Counted from the first letter of the stretch, positions 31,262 through 39,534 are shown. The stretch: 64,000 nucleotides of DNA from Caballeronia humi (GCF_001544475.1 NZ_FCNW02000003.1:62001-126000); one strand, 5' to 3'. Notes: a model not told the origin generated them from the letters alone. A program made the numbers and translations.

Positions 31262-33396
31262 ACTCGCGCGCTACTTCCGCCGCCATCTCCGCCGACGACG
31301 GCATCGCGCTTGCCGAAGGCTTCGCGCGCAGGATCGGCGCGCTTGCCCGGCGCGTGGGCACCGATCCGCACGGCGCGCGGTGGGCCGAGCGCGCTGCGTT
31401 CGCGGTCAGCCGCGCGACGGCGCAGGGGCACGTGTGCGTGTCGCTCGTTGCGCTCGCGCAGCGTTACGGCGAGAGCGTCGCGGCGGCGCGGGCGGCATTG
31501 CTCGCGAGCGGCGTCGCCTGCGACGGCCAGGGCGCCGCGGCCGACTTGCTGCCGCTCGTCATCGACGAAGGGCAGCGCATCTATCTCGCGCGTTACTTCG
31601 ATTACGAGCGGCGTCTGGCACAGGCGCTCGTCGCGCGATCAGGACACGCGCCTGCGGCCGTGACGGCGACCACAGCGCTCGGTCCCCGCATCGCGCGCTT
31701 TTTCGGGCCGCCTCAGGACGACGATATCGACTGGCAGCGCGTCGCGGCACTCGTTGCGCTTTCCGGGCGGCTGACGATCGTGAGCGGCGGCCCCGGCACA
31801 GGCAAGACGACGACGGTAGTGGGCGTGCTGGCCTGCCTGCTCGACGAGAACCCGAACTTGCGCATCGCGCTCGCGGCGCCCACCGGCAAGGCCGCGCAGC
31901 GCATGCAGGAAGCGCTGATCGAGCGGGCGGTTCTGCTGCCGGCAGAGCTTGCGGCACGCTTGCCGCGCACGTCGTTCACGCTGCAGCGGCTGCTCGGCAC
32001 CCAGATCAATGGTCGTTTTCGTCATCATCGCGACAATCCGCTGCCCTATGACGTGATCGTCGTCGATGAAGCGTCGATGATCGACGTCGCACTCGCCGCG
32101 CATCTGCTCGAAGCGGTCGCGCCCGACGCGCGGCTCGTGATGCTCGGCGACAAGGACCAGCTGGCTGCGGTCGAAGCGGGCGCGGTGTTCGCGGAACTGA
32201 GCGCGCGGCCCGTGTTCAGCGACGAGGGCGCGGCAAGGGTCGCGGCGGGGTTGTCCGTTGCGCCAGCGCGGTTCGTGGCGGCGTTGCCGCGTGAGGCGGC
32301 CGCATCCGCTCTGGATGCGCAAGAAGCCGATTCCGATTACCTGTTGATCGATGAAGGCTACGTCGCATTGCACGAAACGGAACCCGAGCCGTGGCATCCG
32401 GTGATGGAGGACGAAGGGCGAGGCAATCCGCTGACCGATTGCGTCGTCTGGCTGGAGCGGAACTATCGCTTCGGGCTGGATTCGGATATCGGGCGGCTGT
32501 CGATCGCGATCCGGCGTGGGTCGCCGCAAGGGGTGCTGGAAGTGCTTCATGTGCTCGATCCACGAGGGGAAGGGGAACGCGCGGGGCGGGGTTTGCCGCG
32601 AGCGGCTTATGAGGCCGGAGAGAGCACGGAACGTGTCGGACATAGCGCGCCGCTGGCGATGCCCGAGCCCGGTTTGCCGCGCGCATCGCATGCCGCCGAA
32701 AGCGGCTCACACGCCGCCATCCTGATCGACGACAGCGCGCCGGTGCTCTCCGACCGCACACTCGCGCGCCTCACCGCCGGTTTCGCGCCCTACGCCGACG
32801 CGCTGGCCGCCGCGCTCGACGGCGCGTCGGACCCGGCCGCGCTCTTCGACGCGCTTAACCGTTTCCGCGTGCTGTGCGCGACGCGCGAAGGCGCGCGCGG
32901 TGTCGACGAGATCAACGCGCGCATCGCGGCGAAGGTCCGAGAGCGTTCGGGCGCCGCGCTCGCGCTCGGCGCGCAGTGGTTCGCGGGGCGGCCGGTGATC
33001 GTCACGCGCAACGACTACGCGCTCGGCCTCTTCAACGGCGACATCGGCATCGCGATGCCCAGCGCCGCTGACGGCGCGCTGCGCGTCGCGTTCCGGATGG
33101 CCGACGCGACGCTGCGCTACGTCTCGCCCGCCGCGCTGCCGCCCCACGACACCGCGTTCGCGCTCACGGTCCACAAATCGCAAGGCTCGGAGTTCGACCA
33201 CGCGGCGCTCGTCTTACCGGCGACGTTCAATCGCGTGCTGTCGCGCGAACTCGTCTACACGGCGATCACGCGGGCGAAGAAACGCATCGACGTGATCGGC
33301 TCGCCGGGGATTTTCGCGCAAGCGGTCGCGACGCCGACGCGGCGCGATTCGGGACTCGCGGCACGGATCGCGAAGATTGCGGGGGACGGGCGATGA
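31258..33396 (+). CDS. recD: RecBCD enzyme subunit RecD (5'-3' helicase)
   Basis: Superfamily 1B helicase, 712 residues, about 100 longer than E. coli RecD (608). Walker A is SGGPGTGKTTTVVGV near residue 178; DEAS Walker B in VIVVDEASMIDV; GDKDQLAAVEAGAVF; C-terminal ALTVHKSQGSEFDHAALVLP and YTAITRAKKRI. The extra length is in two Gly/Glu/Arg-rich stretches. One lies between the GDKDQLAAVEAGAVF motif and LERNYRFGLDSDIG, the other just after that motif (about 32545-32750). The reading frame is intact. Last gene of the rec operon. Confidence 0.95.
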   Translation: MNSRATSAAISADDGIALAEGFARRIGALARRVGTDPHGARWAERAAFAVSRATAQGHVCVSLVALAQRYGESVAAARAALLASGVACDGQGAAADLLPLVIDEGQRIYLARYFDYERRLAQALVARSGHAPAAVTATTALGPRIARFFGPPQDDDIDWQRVAALVALSGRLTIVSGGPGTGKTTTVVGVLACLLDENPNLRIALAAPTGKAAQRMQEALIERAVLLPAELAARLPRTSFTLQRLLGTQINGRFRHHRDNPLPYDVIVVDEASMIDVALAAHLLEAVAPDARLVMLGDKDQLAAVEAGAVFAELSARPVFSDEGAARVAAGLSVAPARFVAALPREAAASALDAQEADSDYLLIDEGYVALHETEPEPWHPVMEDEGRGNPLTDCVVWLERNYRFGLDSDIGRLSIAIRRGSPQGVLEVLHVLDPRGEGERAGRGLPRAAYEAGESTERVGHSAPLAMPEPGLPRASHAAESGSHAAILIDDSAPVLSDRTLARLTAGFAPYADALAAALDGASDPAALFDALNRFRVLCATREGARGVDEINARIAAKVRERSGAALALGAQWFAGRPVIVTRNDYALGLFNGDIGIAMPSAADGALRVAFRMADATLRYVSPAALPPHDTAFALTVHKSQGSEFDHAALVLPATFNRVLSRELVYTAITRAKKRIDVIGSPGIFAQAVATPTRRDSGLAARIAKIAGDGR

Positions 33397-33607
33397 TGCC
33401 GGGGTCACGGCCAGACGCGTCGCATGCTGGCATGGTGCAAATCGTGGGCGCAGGGTGCCTGGCGATGACGTCCTGCTCATTGGCACTGGGGGTTTGTCAT
33501 GCCGGCGTGATGCGAGTCAGGGCTCGTCGCGCAAGCGGCGCAAGCGCGCCCGGCTCGCTGGATCAAGCGCTCGCCATACGCAGGGTTTGCCGAGCGGAGC
33601 CCCACCC

Positions 33608-34015
33608 ATGACACACAGCTATGAGATCCCGCCGAACGAAGTCGAACTGACGGCGGTGCGCGCCCAAGGCGCGGGCGGGCAAAACGTCAACAAGGTGTCG
33701 AGCGCGATCCATCTGCGCTTTGATATCCGCGCTTCGTCGCTGCCCGAGACGATCAAGATGCGCCTGCTCGCGCTCTCCGACAGCCGCGTCACGCGCGATG
33801 GCGTCATCGTCATCAAGGCGCAGGAACATCGCACGCAGGACATGAACCGCGCCGCCGCGCTCGCGCGCCTCGACGAACTGGTGCGAAGCGTCAGCGTCAC
33901 GCGGCGCACGCGCGTCGCAACGAAGCCGACGCGCGCGTCGCAGGTTCGGCGCGTCGAAGGCAAGGTGCGGCGCGGCGCGATCAAGGCGGGACGCGGGCGC
34001 GTCGAGGGCGACTGA
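33608..34015 (+). CDS. arfB: Peptidyl-tRNA hydrolase ArfB (ribosome rescue)
   Basis: Release-factor-like hydrolase of 135 residues that frees stalled ribosomes on truncated mRNA. The catalytic GGQ is present in RAQGAGGQNVNKVSSAIHL, followed by the domain-3-like core and a long basic C-terminal tail (RRTRVATKPTRASQVRR and KVRRGAIKAGRGR) that in ArfB inserts in the mRNA channel. Length matches E. coli ArfB (140). ATG at 33608 directly precedes THSYEIPPNEVELT. The preceding 211 bp (33397-33607) carry no supported gene. Confidence 0.93.
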   Translation: MTHSYEIPPNEVELTAVRAQGAGGQNVNKVSSAIHLRFDIRASSLPETIKMRLLALSDSRVTRDGVIVIKAQEHRTQDMNRAAALARLDELVRSVSVTRRTRVATKPTRASQVRRVEGKVRRGAIKAGRGRVEGD

Positions 34016-34075
34016 GCCGGCGCCGCGCGGGTATCGACCGCAGGCCACTATTCGTAATCAAATCTCCGCGAGTGA

Positions 34076-34367
34076 TCCGGCGACACCGACGAGCGCTTCA
34101 ACAACACCGATAGCCAGATCCGAGATCTGGACCGCAACACGCGCAAGGGCATCGCGGCGGCATCGGCGCTCAACGTGGTGACGCCTTACTTGCCGGGACG
34201 CACGGCGTTGAACGCGGGTGTCGCCGCGCATCGCGGACAGGCGGCGCTTGGGATCGGCGTGTCGCGCTGGATGAGAAAGGCAACTTCAACTTCAACTCGG
34301 GCGTGTCGTCGTCGGGAGCAACAGCACCATCATTCGCGTGGGCATCGGCTACGTGTTCGGCAGCTAA
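34076..34367 (+). pseudogene. Remnant of a trimeric autotransporter (YadA-like) membrane anchor
   Basis: Read in one frame from 34076, the sequence gives SGDTDERFNNTDSQIRDLDR, then GIAAASALNVVTPYLPG and AALGIGVSRW. That is the left-handed coiled coil and beta-barrel anchor of YadA-type adhesins. One missing base after SRW (near 34270) shifts the frame to EKGNFNFNSGVSSSG. A second missing base near 34317 shifts it to SNSTIIRVGIGYVFGS and a TAA at 34365-34367. All upstream head and stalk sequence is gone: a stop lies at 34073. This is therefore the dead 3' end of a once larger gene. Sequencing error could explain single-base shifts but not the missing 5' part. Confidence 0.8.
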
Positions 34368-34456
34368 AGAGGTTTGAGCCAGAGCCATTTCCCAGCTGTC
34401 ATTCACCGGGGCACGACGCGTGGGCGCGCAACTTCGATGCGTCGCAGCGGAAGGTC

Positions 34457-34960
34457 ATGGGCGTCGAGGATGCGATGACCGAGGCGCAGCAACATCTCGC
34501 TACGTGCGGCGTGCCGCAGGCGCCGCCGCCTGTCGCACCACCACCTCCGCCTCCTCCACTGCCGCCTATGGTCACGCTGTCGACGGATGCGCTGTTCCTA
34601 TTCGATCGCGGAGACATCGCGGCGATCACCGACGGCGGCCGCTCGAAGCTCGACGCCGTGATCGACGACCTCAAACGCGCGGGCGACGTGACGAGCGTCT
34701 CCATCGCAGGCTATACCGACCGGCTGGGCAGCGCGTCGTACAACCGCGCTTTGTCGCAGCGGCGCGCCACGAGCCTGCAGCGCTATCTTCAGAGTCATGG
34801 CGTCAAGGTGCGGATTCAGGCGCACGGTCACGGGCCGGCATCGCCGGGAGCACAGTGCACGATGAAGAACCATCGCGCGCTCGCTGATTGCCTCGCGGGC
34901 GACCGCCGTGTCGAGTTGCGTTTCGCGCGCAAGGGTGAGCGGATCGACTCGGACGAGTAG
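34457..34960 (+). CDS. OmpA-like C-terminal domain protein, N-terminally truncated
   Basis: A peptidoglycan-binding OmpA/MotB-like domain covers the C-terminal 120 residues: TLSTDALFLFDRGD, SIAGYTDRLGSASYNRALSQ, IQAHGHGP. A Pro-rich linker (VAPPPPPPPLPP) precedes it. Upstream, in frame, is GHDAWARNFDASQRKVMGVE, which looks like the interior of a longer outer membrane protein, but there is no signal peptide before it. I set the start at the first in-frame ATG in that segment (34457). Without a signal sequence the product would not reach the periplasm, so it is probably a decayed gene. It follows the adhesin remnant directly, so one deletion may have damaged both. Confidence 0.55.
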   Translation: MGVEDAMTEAQQHLATCGVPQAPPPVAPPPPPPPLPPMVTLSTDALFLFDRGDIAAITDGGRSKLDAVIDDLKRAGDVTSVSIAGYTDRLGSASYNRALSQRRATSLQRYLQSHGVKVRIQAHGHGPASPGAQCTMKNHRALADCLAGDRRVELRFARKGERIDSDE

Positions 34961-35010
34961 GCGCTTCGGCGATCGGGCCGCCGCGCCGGCCTGATCGCCG
35001 GCCGTCCCGG

Positions 35011-36285
35011 CTAAAACGCGTAGTACGGGCCCTTGCCCGCAGGCGTCACGCGGCCCTCGAACGCTGTGAACACGCGCCGTCCGTAGAAGAACGGCAAACC
35101 CCAGTCGAAGTAATTGCCGACCGGCCCCGCGAGGTTCGAAAATGCGTTGTTGCCGCTGGCGAAGAGCGTCGTCGATGTCGAGACGGCGAAGCTCACGTCG
35201 CGCGTCACGCCGCTCGCCGAGCGCAGCGTCGCGGTAAGGCTCGTCGGCGACGGCGGGCAATACCAGAAGCCGCACGTCTTCAGGTCTTTCGACGGGAAGA
35301 AGAGCCCGTTCGATCCGCTGTCGATGAAGCTCGTCGAGAACGTGCTGCCGTCGAAGTTCGTGCTTACAAAGCCGGAAAGCGCGCTGCCCTTGAGCACGGT
35401 GGCATCGCCGAGCAGGTTGTTCGACTGCGAGCCGATGCCGAACGTCATTGTCCCGGCCACTGACGATGCGCCGCCGTCCGGCACGGCGGGCAGTTCGATA
35501 AGCACGCCGTTGTTGTCGGCGGGGAAGCGCGCGACCGGGTTCGTCACCTGTTGCACGACGGGCAGCGTGCTCGCGGTGCAGTTCCCCGATGCGCACGCGT
35601 AGTACCAGCGCGGCAGCGCGGCGCTCGCGCAGGCGCCGCCGCAATCAGCGCTGAACGGGCCGACGCCGAGGATGCCGTTGCTGCGCAGCCGGTCGACGGA
35701 GAGCATGGGCAGGCCCGACTTCGTGCAATCCGCGGCGGCGGCGGGCACGGCCGGATCGGCGATCGCCTGAATCGACGTCGCGCGGGCGACGTGCCCGGCG
35801 AGCTTGATGTCGGCGGTGCGCACCGCGCCCCAGGTGTAGCCCGAGCCGAACACCGTGCATTGCGCGGCGTTCGAGCCGTCGGAGGTCGTGACGGCCGGCA
35901 GCGCGAGCGGGGCGAGCGCCGACGCAAGGATGCGCAGGCCCTGCGAGCCGGTATCGACCTGGATGTTGTCGATGATCTGGCAATCGTCGGTGCCGGGCAC
36001 GCACACGGTGACGCTCGTCATCAGGATGTTGCGCGTATTGGTCACGAGTTTCGAAACGCGGATCGGCTGGACGTTCGGCGTGGTCGATTGCGCGACGGTG
36101 TTGTCGGGCGGTGGGGCGGGCGGCGCTGGTTGGCTGGCGGACGCGGCGGTGGGGCTGGATGCGGGCGCCGCGCTTGCCGGTGCCGTGCTGTTGCTGCCAT
36201 CACTTCCGCCGCCTCCGCCGCATCCGGAAAGCATGACGGTCGAAAGAATTGCGGCTGCGAGCAGGAATCGTCGATGAAATTGCAT
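35011..36285 (-). CDS. DUF3443-family lipoprotein with two DTG/DSG motifs
   Basis: Secreted lipoprotein of 424 residues. The signal peptide ends in lipobox LSGC (Cys 22), followed by a Gly and then Ser/Ala/Pro-rich linker to about residue 70. The rest is a beta-rich domain with Cys-rich segments (DCGGACASAALPRWYYACA). Two motifs, IQVDTGSQGLRIL near residue 111 and FIDSGSNGLFF near residue 325, look like the paired catalytic motifs of pepsin-like aspartic proteases. Family assignment to DUF3443 is from recalled family features and its DUF2844 neighbour. It starts 10 bp after the DUF2844 stop, with AGGAG upstream, so the two form an operon. Function not established. Confidence 0.75.
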   Translation of the reverse strand: MQFHRRFLLAAAILSTVMLSGCGGGGGSDGSNSTAPASAAPASSPTAASASQPAPPAPPPDNTVAQSTTPNVQPIRVSKLVTNTRNILMTSVTVCVPGTDDCQIIDNIQVDTGSQGLRILASALAPLALPAVTTSDGSNAAQCTVFGSGYTWGAVRTADIKLAGHVARATSIQAIADPAVPAAAADCTKSGLPMLSVDRLRSNGILGVGPFSADCGGACASAALPRWYYACASGNCTASTLPVVQQVTNPVARFPADNNGVLIELPAVPDGGASSVAGTMTFGIGSQSNNLLGDATVLKGSALSGFVSTNFDGSTFSTSFIDSGSNGLFFPSKDLKTCGFWYCPPSPTSLTATLRSASGVTRDVSFAVSTSTTLFASGNNAFSNLAGPVGNYFDWGLPFFYGRRVFTAFEGRVTPAGKGPYYAF

Positions 36286-36295
36286 GGCGCCGCTC

Positions 36296-36757
36296 CTATT
36301 CGATGTCCGAGGCTATGGCGCCGGCAGGCATCGCGCTCGTCAGCCACGCGCGGCCGATGAATTCCCGCAGCCGCACTCCGCTTTCGACAACCAGATCGCC
36401 TTGCGACACCCGCGACGCGTGCAGGCCGTTGTCGGCTTGCGACGTGCTGGCGCTGTTCCGATATCGCGCGTAGTGGCTTCCGAGCAGCACCTCGACGTCG
36501 GGCATCGCGGGGCCGTGCCAGCTCACCGCGTAGACGTCGCCGGCAGAACTCACGTACTGGCGCACGCAGATACCGTTGGCGTCGATCGATTCCTGGAACG
36601 AAAGCTGACCGTTTTGCGTGTGCTGCATGACCGCCGCATGCGAAGGATCGGAGGGCTTGACGATCGTCGAGCCGAGTTGTGCGTATGCGGTGCCGCCCAA
36701 GATCGACGCGCATAGCGCGATCGCCCGATAGCAGTGAGGAGTTCTGATGCGTGTCAT
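36296..36757 (-). CDS. DUF2844-family secreted protein
   Basis: Predicted periplasmic protein of 153 residues. The signal peptide runs to AYA-QLGS (about residue 26); the mature part is a small mixed domain with ICVRQYVSSAGDVYAVSWHG and YFRRS-like repeats absent. DUF2844 proteins in Burkholderia are typically encoded immediately before a DUF3443 gene, as here. That conserved pairing suggests a joint envelope role (for example one presenting or maturing the other), but no function is known to me. GGAG precedes the ATG. Confidence 0.7.
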   Translation of the reverse strand: MTRIRTPHCYRAIALCASILGGTAYAQLGSTIVKPSDPSHAAVMQHTQNGQLSFQESIDANGICVRQYVSSAGDVYAVSWHGPAMPDVEVLLGSHYARYRNSASTSQADNGLHASRVSQGDLVVESGVRLREFIGRAWLTSAMPAGAIASDIE

Positions 36758-37206
36758 GGTCTTTCTCCGTTCTCAAGGTAATTCTTATTTTTGAGATGCA
36801 ATTTTAGGATTGCGAGAAGCAGAAGCCGCGCGATGGTGGATCGCTTTGAGGGGTTTTTTGAGAAGTCTTTTTGATTACTTAATAATGCTTAGTAAACAAG
36901 GACTTGTTGGATTAAGAAGGATCTGAGCAACCAGAGAGAAATGTCATTAATTGTCGCGAGCCAAGCGACCGGAGATTATTTCGAGACAAAGCGGGCATCT
37001 CGGATCGGACAACAGCGGGTGCGGGTTGTCCGGTGAAAGTGTGATTTATCGCGCGGAGGAGGGCGGCGAATCAGCAAGGAAACATCCACGCGCGCGCCGA
37101 GCCAGCACCGAACCGGTGCTCTTTTTGCACGGTGGCGCGTGGGACCGGTAAAATACTGGGTTGATCCACGGAAAACACCGTGGCGTAGCGGAAGGACTTC
37201 CCAAAC
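36758..37206. other. Intergenic region between DUF2844 gene and bamC
   Basis: No supported gene in 449 bp. The left half (36770-36950) is markedly richer in A and T than its surroundings and should carry the leftward promoter of the DUF2844-DUF3443 pair. The right half has two rightward hairpins: CGGACAAC/GTTGTCCG around 37003-37029, and AGCACCG/CGGTGCT at 37104-37120 followed by CTTTTTG. Near bamC, CCACGG/CCGTGG (about 37166-37183) forms another small hairpin before an AAGGA ribosome binding site. Confidence 0.5.
37104..37126 (+). terminator. Weak candidate terminator before bamC
   Basis: A 7-bp stem AGCACCG (37104-37110) / CGGTGCT (37114-37120) with a 3-nt loop, followed by C and five T. 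It would end a rightward transcript, but no rightward gene is seen in the preceding 2 kb. It could mark a small RNA or the remnant of a lost gene. Confidence 0.35.
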
Positions 37207-38415
37207 ATGACAGATTTTCGTGTGACCAAGCGGTTGGCAGCACTTCTGATGGCGGCCGGCTTCGTGGCCGGATGCGGTACGTCGTCCCCCACCGCGATCA
37301 ACTACAAGAGTGATTCACGCTCGAAGCAGGCGTCGCTTGCCGTTCCGCCGAACCTGATCGATGAAGTTTCCGATCAGCGCTCCTTGCCGCCGCAGGGCGG
37401 CCAGGCCACGCTGTCGGACCTGCAGCAAGTCCAGAAAGCTGCCCCGAGTACGCCCACCGTGGTTCCGCCGGTTTCCGGCATGCATATCCAGCGTGACGGC
37501 ACGGAGCGCTGGCTCGTCGTCGACAACAAGTCGCCTGAGCAGGTCTGGCCGCAAATCCGCCGTTTCTGGCAGGAGCAGGGTTTCCTGCTCGTCGTCGATT
37601 CGCGCGACAAGGGCGTGATGGAAACCGACTGGAACGAAACGCATCCGCAGATTTCCGACGGCCTGATCCGCAATACGCTCTCGAAGGCGACCGGCAACTC
37701 CTATGTCACCGCCGAGCGCAACAAGTACCGCACGCGCCTCGAAGTTTCGCCGAACGGCGGAACGTACGTGTTCGTGAGCCAGAAGGGCCTGCGCGAGGCG
37801 CTCACGGGCGTCAACAACGATTCGAGCCAGTGGCAAGCCCGCCCGAACGATCCCGCGCTCGAAAGCGAATACCTGAGGCGTTTGATGGCGTCGCTCGCGC
37901 TGGCTGATTCGCGTCAGGCGTCGGGCGCGCCGCTCGACACGCTCCTCGCCGACAAGGCGGCTTCCACGGGCTCGGCGCCCAAGGCCGGCAACGCGGCGGC
38001 AGCGACTACAGCAGCGCAGAACGTCAAACTGTCGAGCCAGACGGCGCTTCAGAACGACACCGTGCCCGAGGCGTCGTCGGCGGAACTGACGCTGCCCGAA
38101 GCGTATGACCGCGCGTGGCTGCGCGTGGGCATCGCGCTTGATCGCAGCAACTTCACGGTCGACGACCGAGATCGCGCGAAGGGAATCTATTTCGTGCGCT
38201 ATGTGGATCCGAAGGACATGACGTCGGTGGAGCAGGGCTTCTGGAGCCAGGTGTTCCACGGCAAGAAGGAAAAGGTCGCGAAGCAGTACGCGGTCAACGT
38301 CCGCGCGATCACGGAGCAGCAAACGCGCGTGTCGATCGTCGATGACAAGGGCCAGGTCGATTCCTCGCCGCAAGCGCGCCAGATCATGGCATTGCTCGCC
38401 GATCAGATCAGCTGA
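37207..38415 (+). CDS. bamC: Outer membrane assembly lipoprotein BamC
   Basis: Lipoprotein component of the BAM complex that inserts beta-barrel proteins, 402 residues. The signal peptide ends VAGC (Cys 23). After it comes the BamC unstructured region (SLAVPPNLIDEVSDQRSLP), then two helix-grip domains: GTERWLVVDNKSPEQVWPQI with QGFLLVVDSRDKGVMETDW (N-terminal), and TLPEAYDRAWLRVGIALDRS with DRDRAKGIYFVRYV (C-terminal). In many proteobacteria bamC follows dapA; here the upstream neighbour is an accessory region. It is followed by a strong intrinsic terminator. Confidence 0.95.
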   Translation: MTDFRVTKRLAALLMAAGFVAGCGTSSPTAINYKSDSRSKQASLAVPPNLIDEVSDQRSLPPQGGQATLSDLQQVQKAAPSTPTVVPPVSGMHIQRDGTERWLVVDNKSPEQVWPQIRRFWQEQGFLLVVDSRDKGVMETDWNETHPQISDGLIRNTLSKATGNSYVTAERNKYRTRLEVSPNGGTYVFVSQKGLREALTGVNNDSSQWQARPNDPALESEYLRRLMASLALADSRQASGAPLDTLLADKAASTGSAPKAGNAAAATTAAQNVKLSSQTALQNDTVPEASSAELTLPEAYDRAWLRVGIALDRSNFTVDDRDRAKGIYFVRYVDPKDMTSVEQGFWSQVFHGKKEKVAKQYAVNVRAITEQQTRVSIVDDKGQVDSSPQARQIMALLADQIS

Positions 38416-38445
38416 ATCCAATCCAGCCGATTGGGCTGACATGAA

Positions 38446-38476
38446 AACCCGCCTCACGCCAAGGCGGGTTTTTTTT
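38446..38476 (+). terminator. Intrinsic terminator of bamC
   Basis: The 9-bp stem AACCCGCCT (38446-38454) / AGGCGGGTT (38462-38470) is followed by a T run to 38476, 30 bp past the bamC stop. Confidence 0.9.
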
Positions 38477-38599
38477 CGGCCGGAACCGGGCAGCAGAAGG
38501 CTCTCGATAACCGAGTGACCTTTCTACGAGTTGTGTGCGGGAAAGCTTACAAGGAACGATGGCTTGGCAAGTAAAGTGTGCTCATGGCATGCCTTCCGC

Positions 38600-38765
38600 A
38601 CGCTCCACGCATCAGCACTGACTGAAATACACCACTTGCACGGGCGCTGCGAGCCCCTTCCCGGACACGAGTCCGCGCGTTTGCGCGGGCGCCGGTGGCC
38701 CCGTCGCCTATCCTCGTAGGGCGACGGTTTTAGCCCGCGTTTCGAAGAAACGCGGGCTTTTTCTT
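38600..38765 (+). ncRNA. Candidate small RNA between bamC and monooxygenase gene
   Basis: The 446-bp gap after bamC (38416-38861) already contains the bamC terminator at its start, yet a second, stronger rightward terminator sits at 38732-38765 with no gene between. It is preceded by a perfect 8-bp hairpin CCGTCGCC (38701-38708) / GGCGACGG (38720-38727), and further GC-rich pairings (GCGCG/CGCGC near 38675-38690) lie upstream. Hairpins followed by a U-tailed terminator suggest an independent noncoding transcript. The 5' end is a guess; I see no clear promoter. It could instead be a decayed gene's 3' end. Confidence 0.4.
38732..38765 (+). terminator. Strong intrinsic terminator, 12-bp stem
   Basis: AGCCCGCGTTTC (38732-38743) pairs perfectly with GAAACGCGGGCT (38747-38758) around a 3-nt loop, followed by TTTTTC TTT. 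It lies 97 bp before the next rightward gene and 317 bp after bamC, beyond the bamC terminator. Confidence 0.85.
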
Positions 38766-38861
38766 TGCTTCGCCGATAGCCGCGTGGGTCAAGCGATCGC
38801 GTTCGGCGAACAATCCGCGGCGCAGTTATCCTTGACCCTCTTTCATTCGAGGAAAACGCTC

Positions 38862-39149
38862 ATGTCGGAAATCGCCGTTGTCGCCACGTTCGTCGCGAAG
38901 CCGGGCCAGGAGGAGAAGCTGAAGGAGGCGTTGCAGGGTCTCGTTGCGCCGACGCTGAAGGAACGGGGCGCCTTGCAGTACGATTTGCATCGCGATCTGA
39001 AGGAGCCGCGGCGTTTCGTGTTCTTCGAACGTTGGGAGAGTGAAGCCGCGCTCGAAGAGCACGGCCGCGCGCCGCATATCGAAGTGCATCGCCGCAACGC
39101 GCCGGATCTCGTCGAGCACGGCGAGATTCACGTCGTGGCGAAGTTATAA
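38862..39149 (+). CDS. Antibiotic biosynthesis monooxygenase (ABM) domain protein, YgiN-like
   Basis: Small dimeric ferredoxin-like fold protein of 95 residues. MSEIAVVATFVAKPGQEEKL, ALQYDLHRDLKEPRRFVFFE and HIEVHRRNAPDLV match the ABM/quinol monooxygenase family (PF03992). Such proteins oxidise quinols or other aromatics without a cofactor, or serve as dimeric stress proteins. The start at 38862 has GAGGA eight bases upstream. It is convergent with the next gene, 3 bp between stops. Confidence 0.85.
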   Translation: MSEIAVVATFVAKPGQEEKLKEALQGLVAPTLKERGALQYDLHRDLKEPRRFVFFERWESEAALEEHGRAPHIEVHRRNAPDLVEHGEIHVVAKL

Positions 39150-39152
39150 ACG

Positions 39153-39413
39153 TCAGTGCGTTTCGTGCGGGACGTCGAGAATCAGGATGATGGTCCAGTC
39201 GGCGTCGCCTTCGTGGTGATACTGCCGCTCGGCGACGATAAACGGTTGCTGCTTGCCCTCCGGCCCGAGAAAGAGCACGTCGCCTTCCATCGGCAGGCAT
39301 TCGACGGGCGGGAGCGCGAGATAGGCGTCCTTGTTCGCGCTGCGCGGCATCAGTTTTTCGATCTTGCGTGACGCGGCTTCCGTCCATTCAATATCGAGCT
39401 GGATATTGCTCAT
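39153..39413 (-). CDS. Conserved-looking hypothetical protein
   Basis: Protein of 86 residues that I do not recognise. It starts MSNIQLDIEWTEAASRKIEK, contains LPPVECLPMEGDVLFLGPEG and ends DWTIILILDVPHETH. No signal peptide or membrane segment; acidic and compact, probably cytosolic. A strong GGAGGA ribosome binding site six bases before 39413 supports the start over an in-frame upstream one at 39470. The alternating pattern suggests a small beta-barrel or SH3-like fold, which is speculation. Confidence 0.65.
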   Translation of the reverse strand: MSNIQLDIEWTEAASRKIEKLMPRSANKDAYLALPPVECLPMEGDVLFLGPEGKQQPFIVAERQYHHEGDADWTIILILDVPHETH

Positions 39414-39534
39414 GCTGTCCTCCGCACCTGCGTGCGTTCGCTGTTTGAAACGTGTAAAAAGGGATATCAAGCGGGGTCAAAATTTGTCGATGCGCAATGT
39501 AGCATACCGCCGCGCGTGTCATGAAAGCGCCAAA

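Noticed and set aside
38416..38862. tRNA or 6S RNA gene after bamC
   Set aside because: No cloverleaf or T-loop GGTTCGAATCC was found, and the hairpins do not form the long closed 6S-like duplex.
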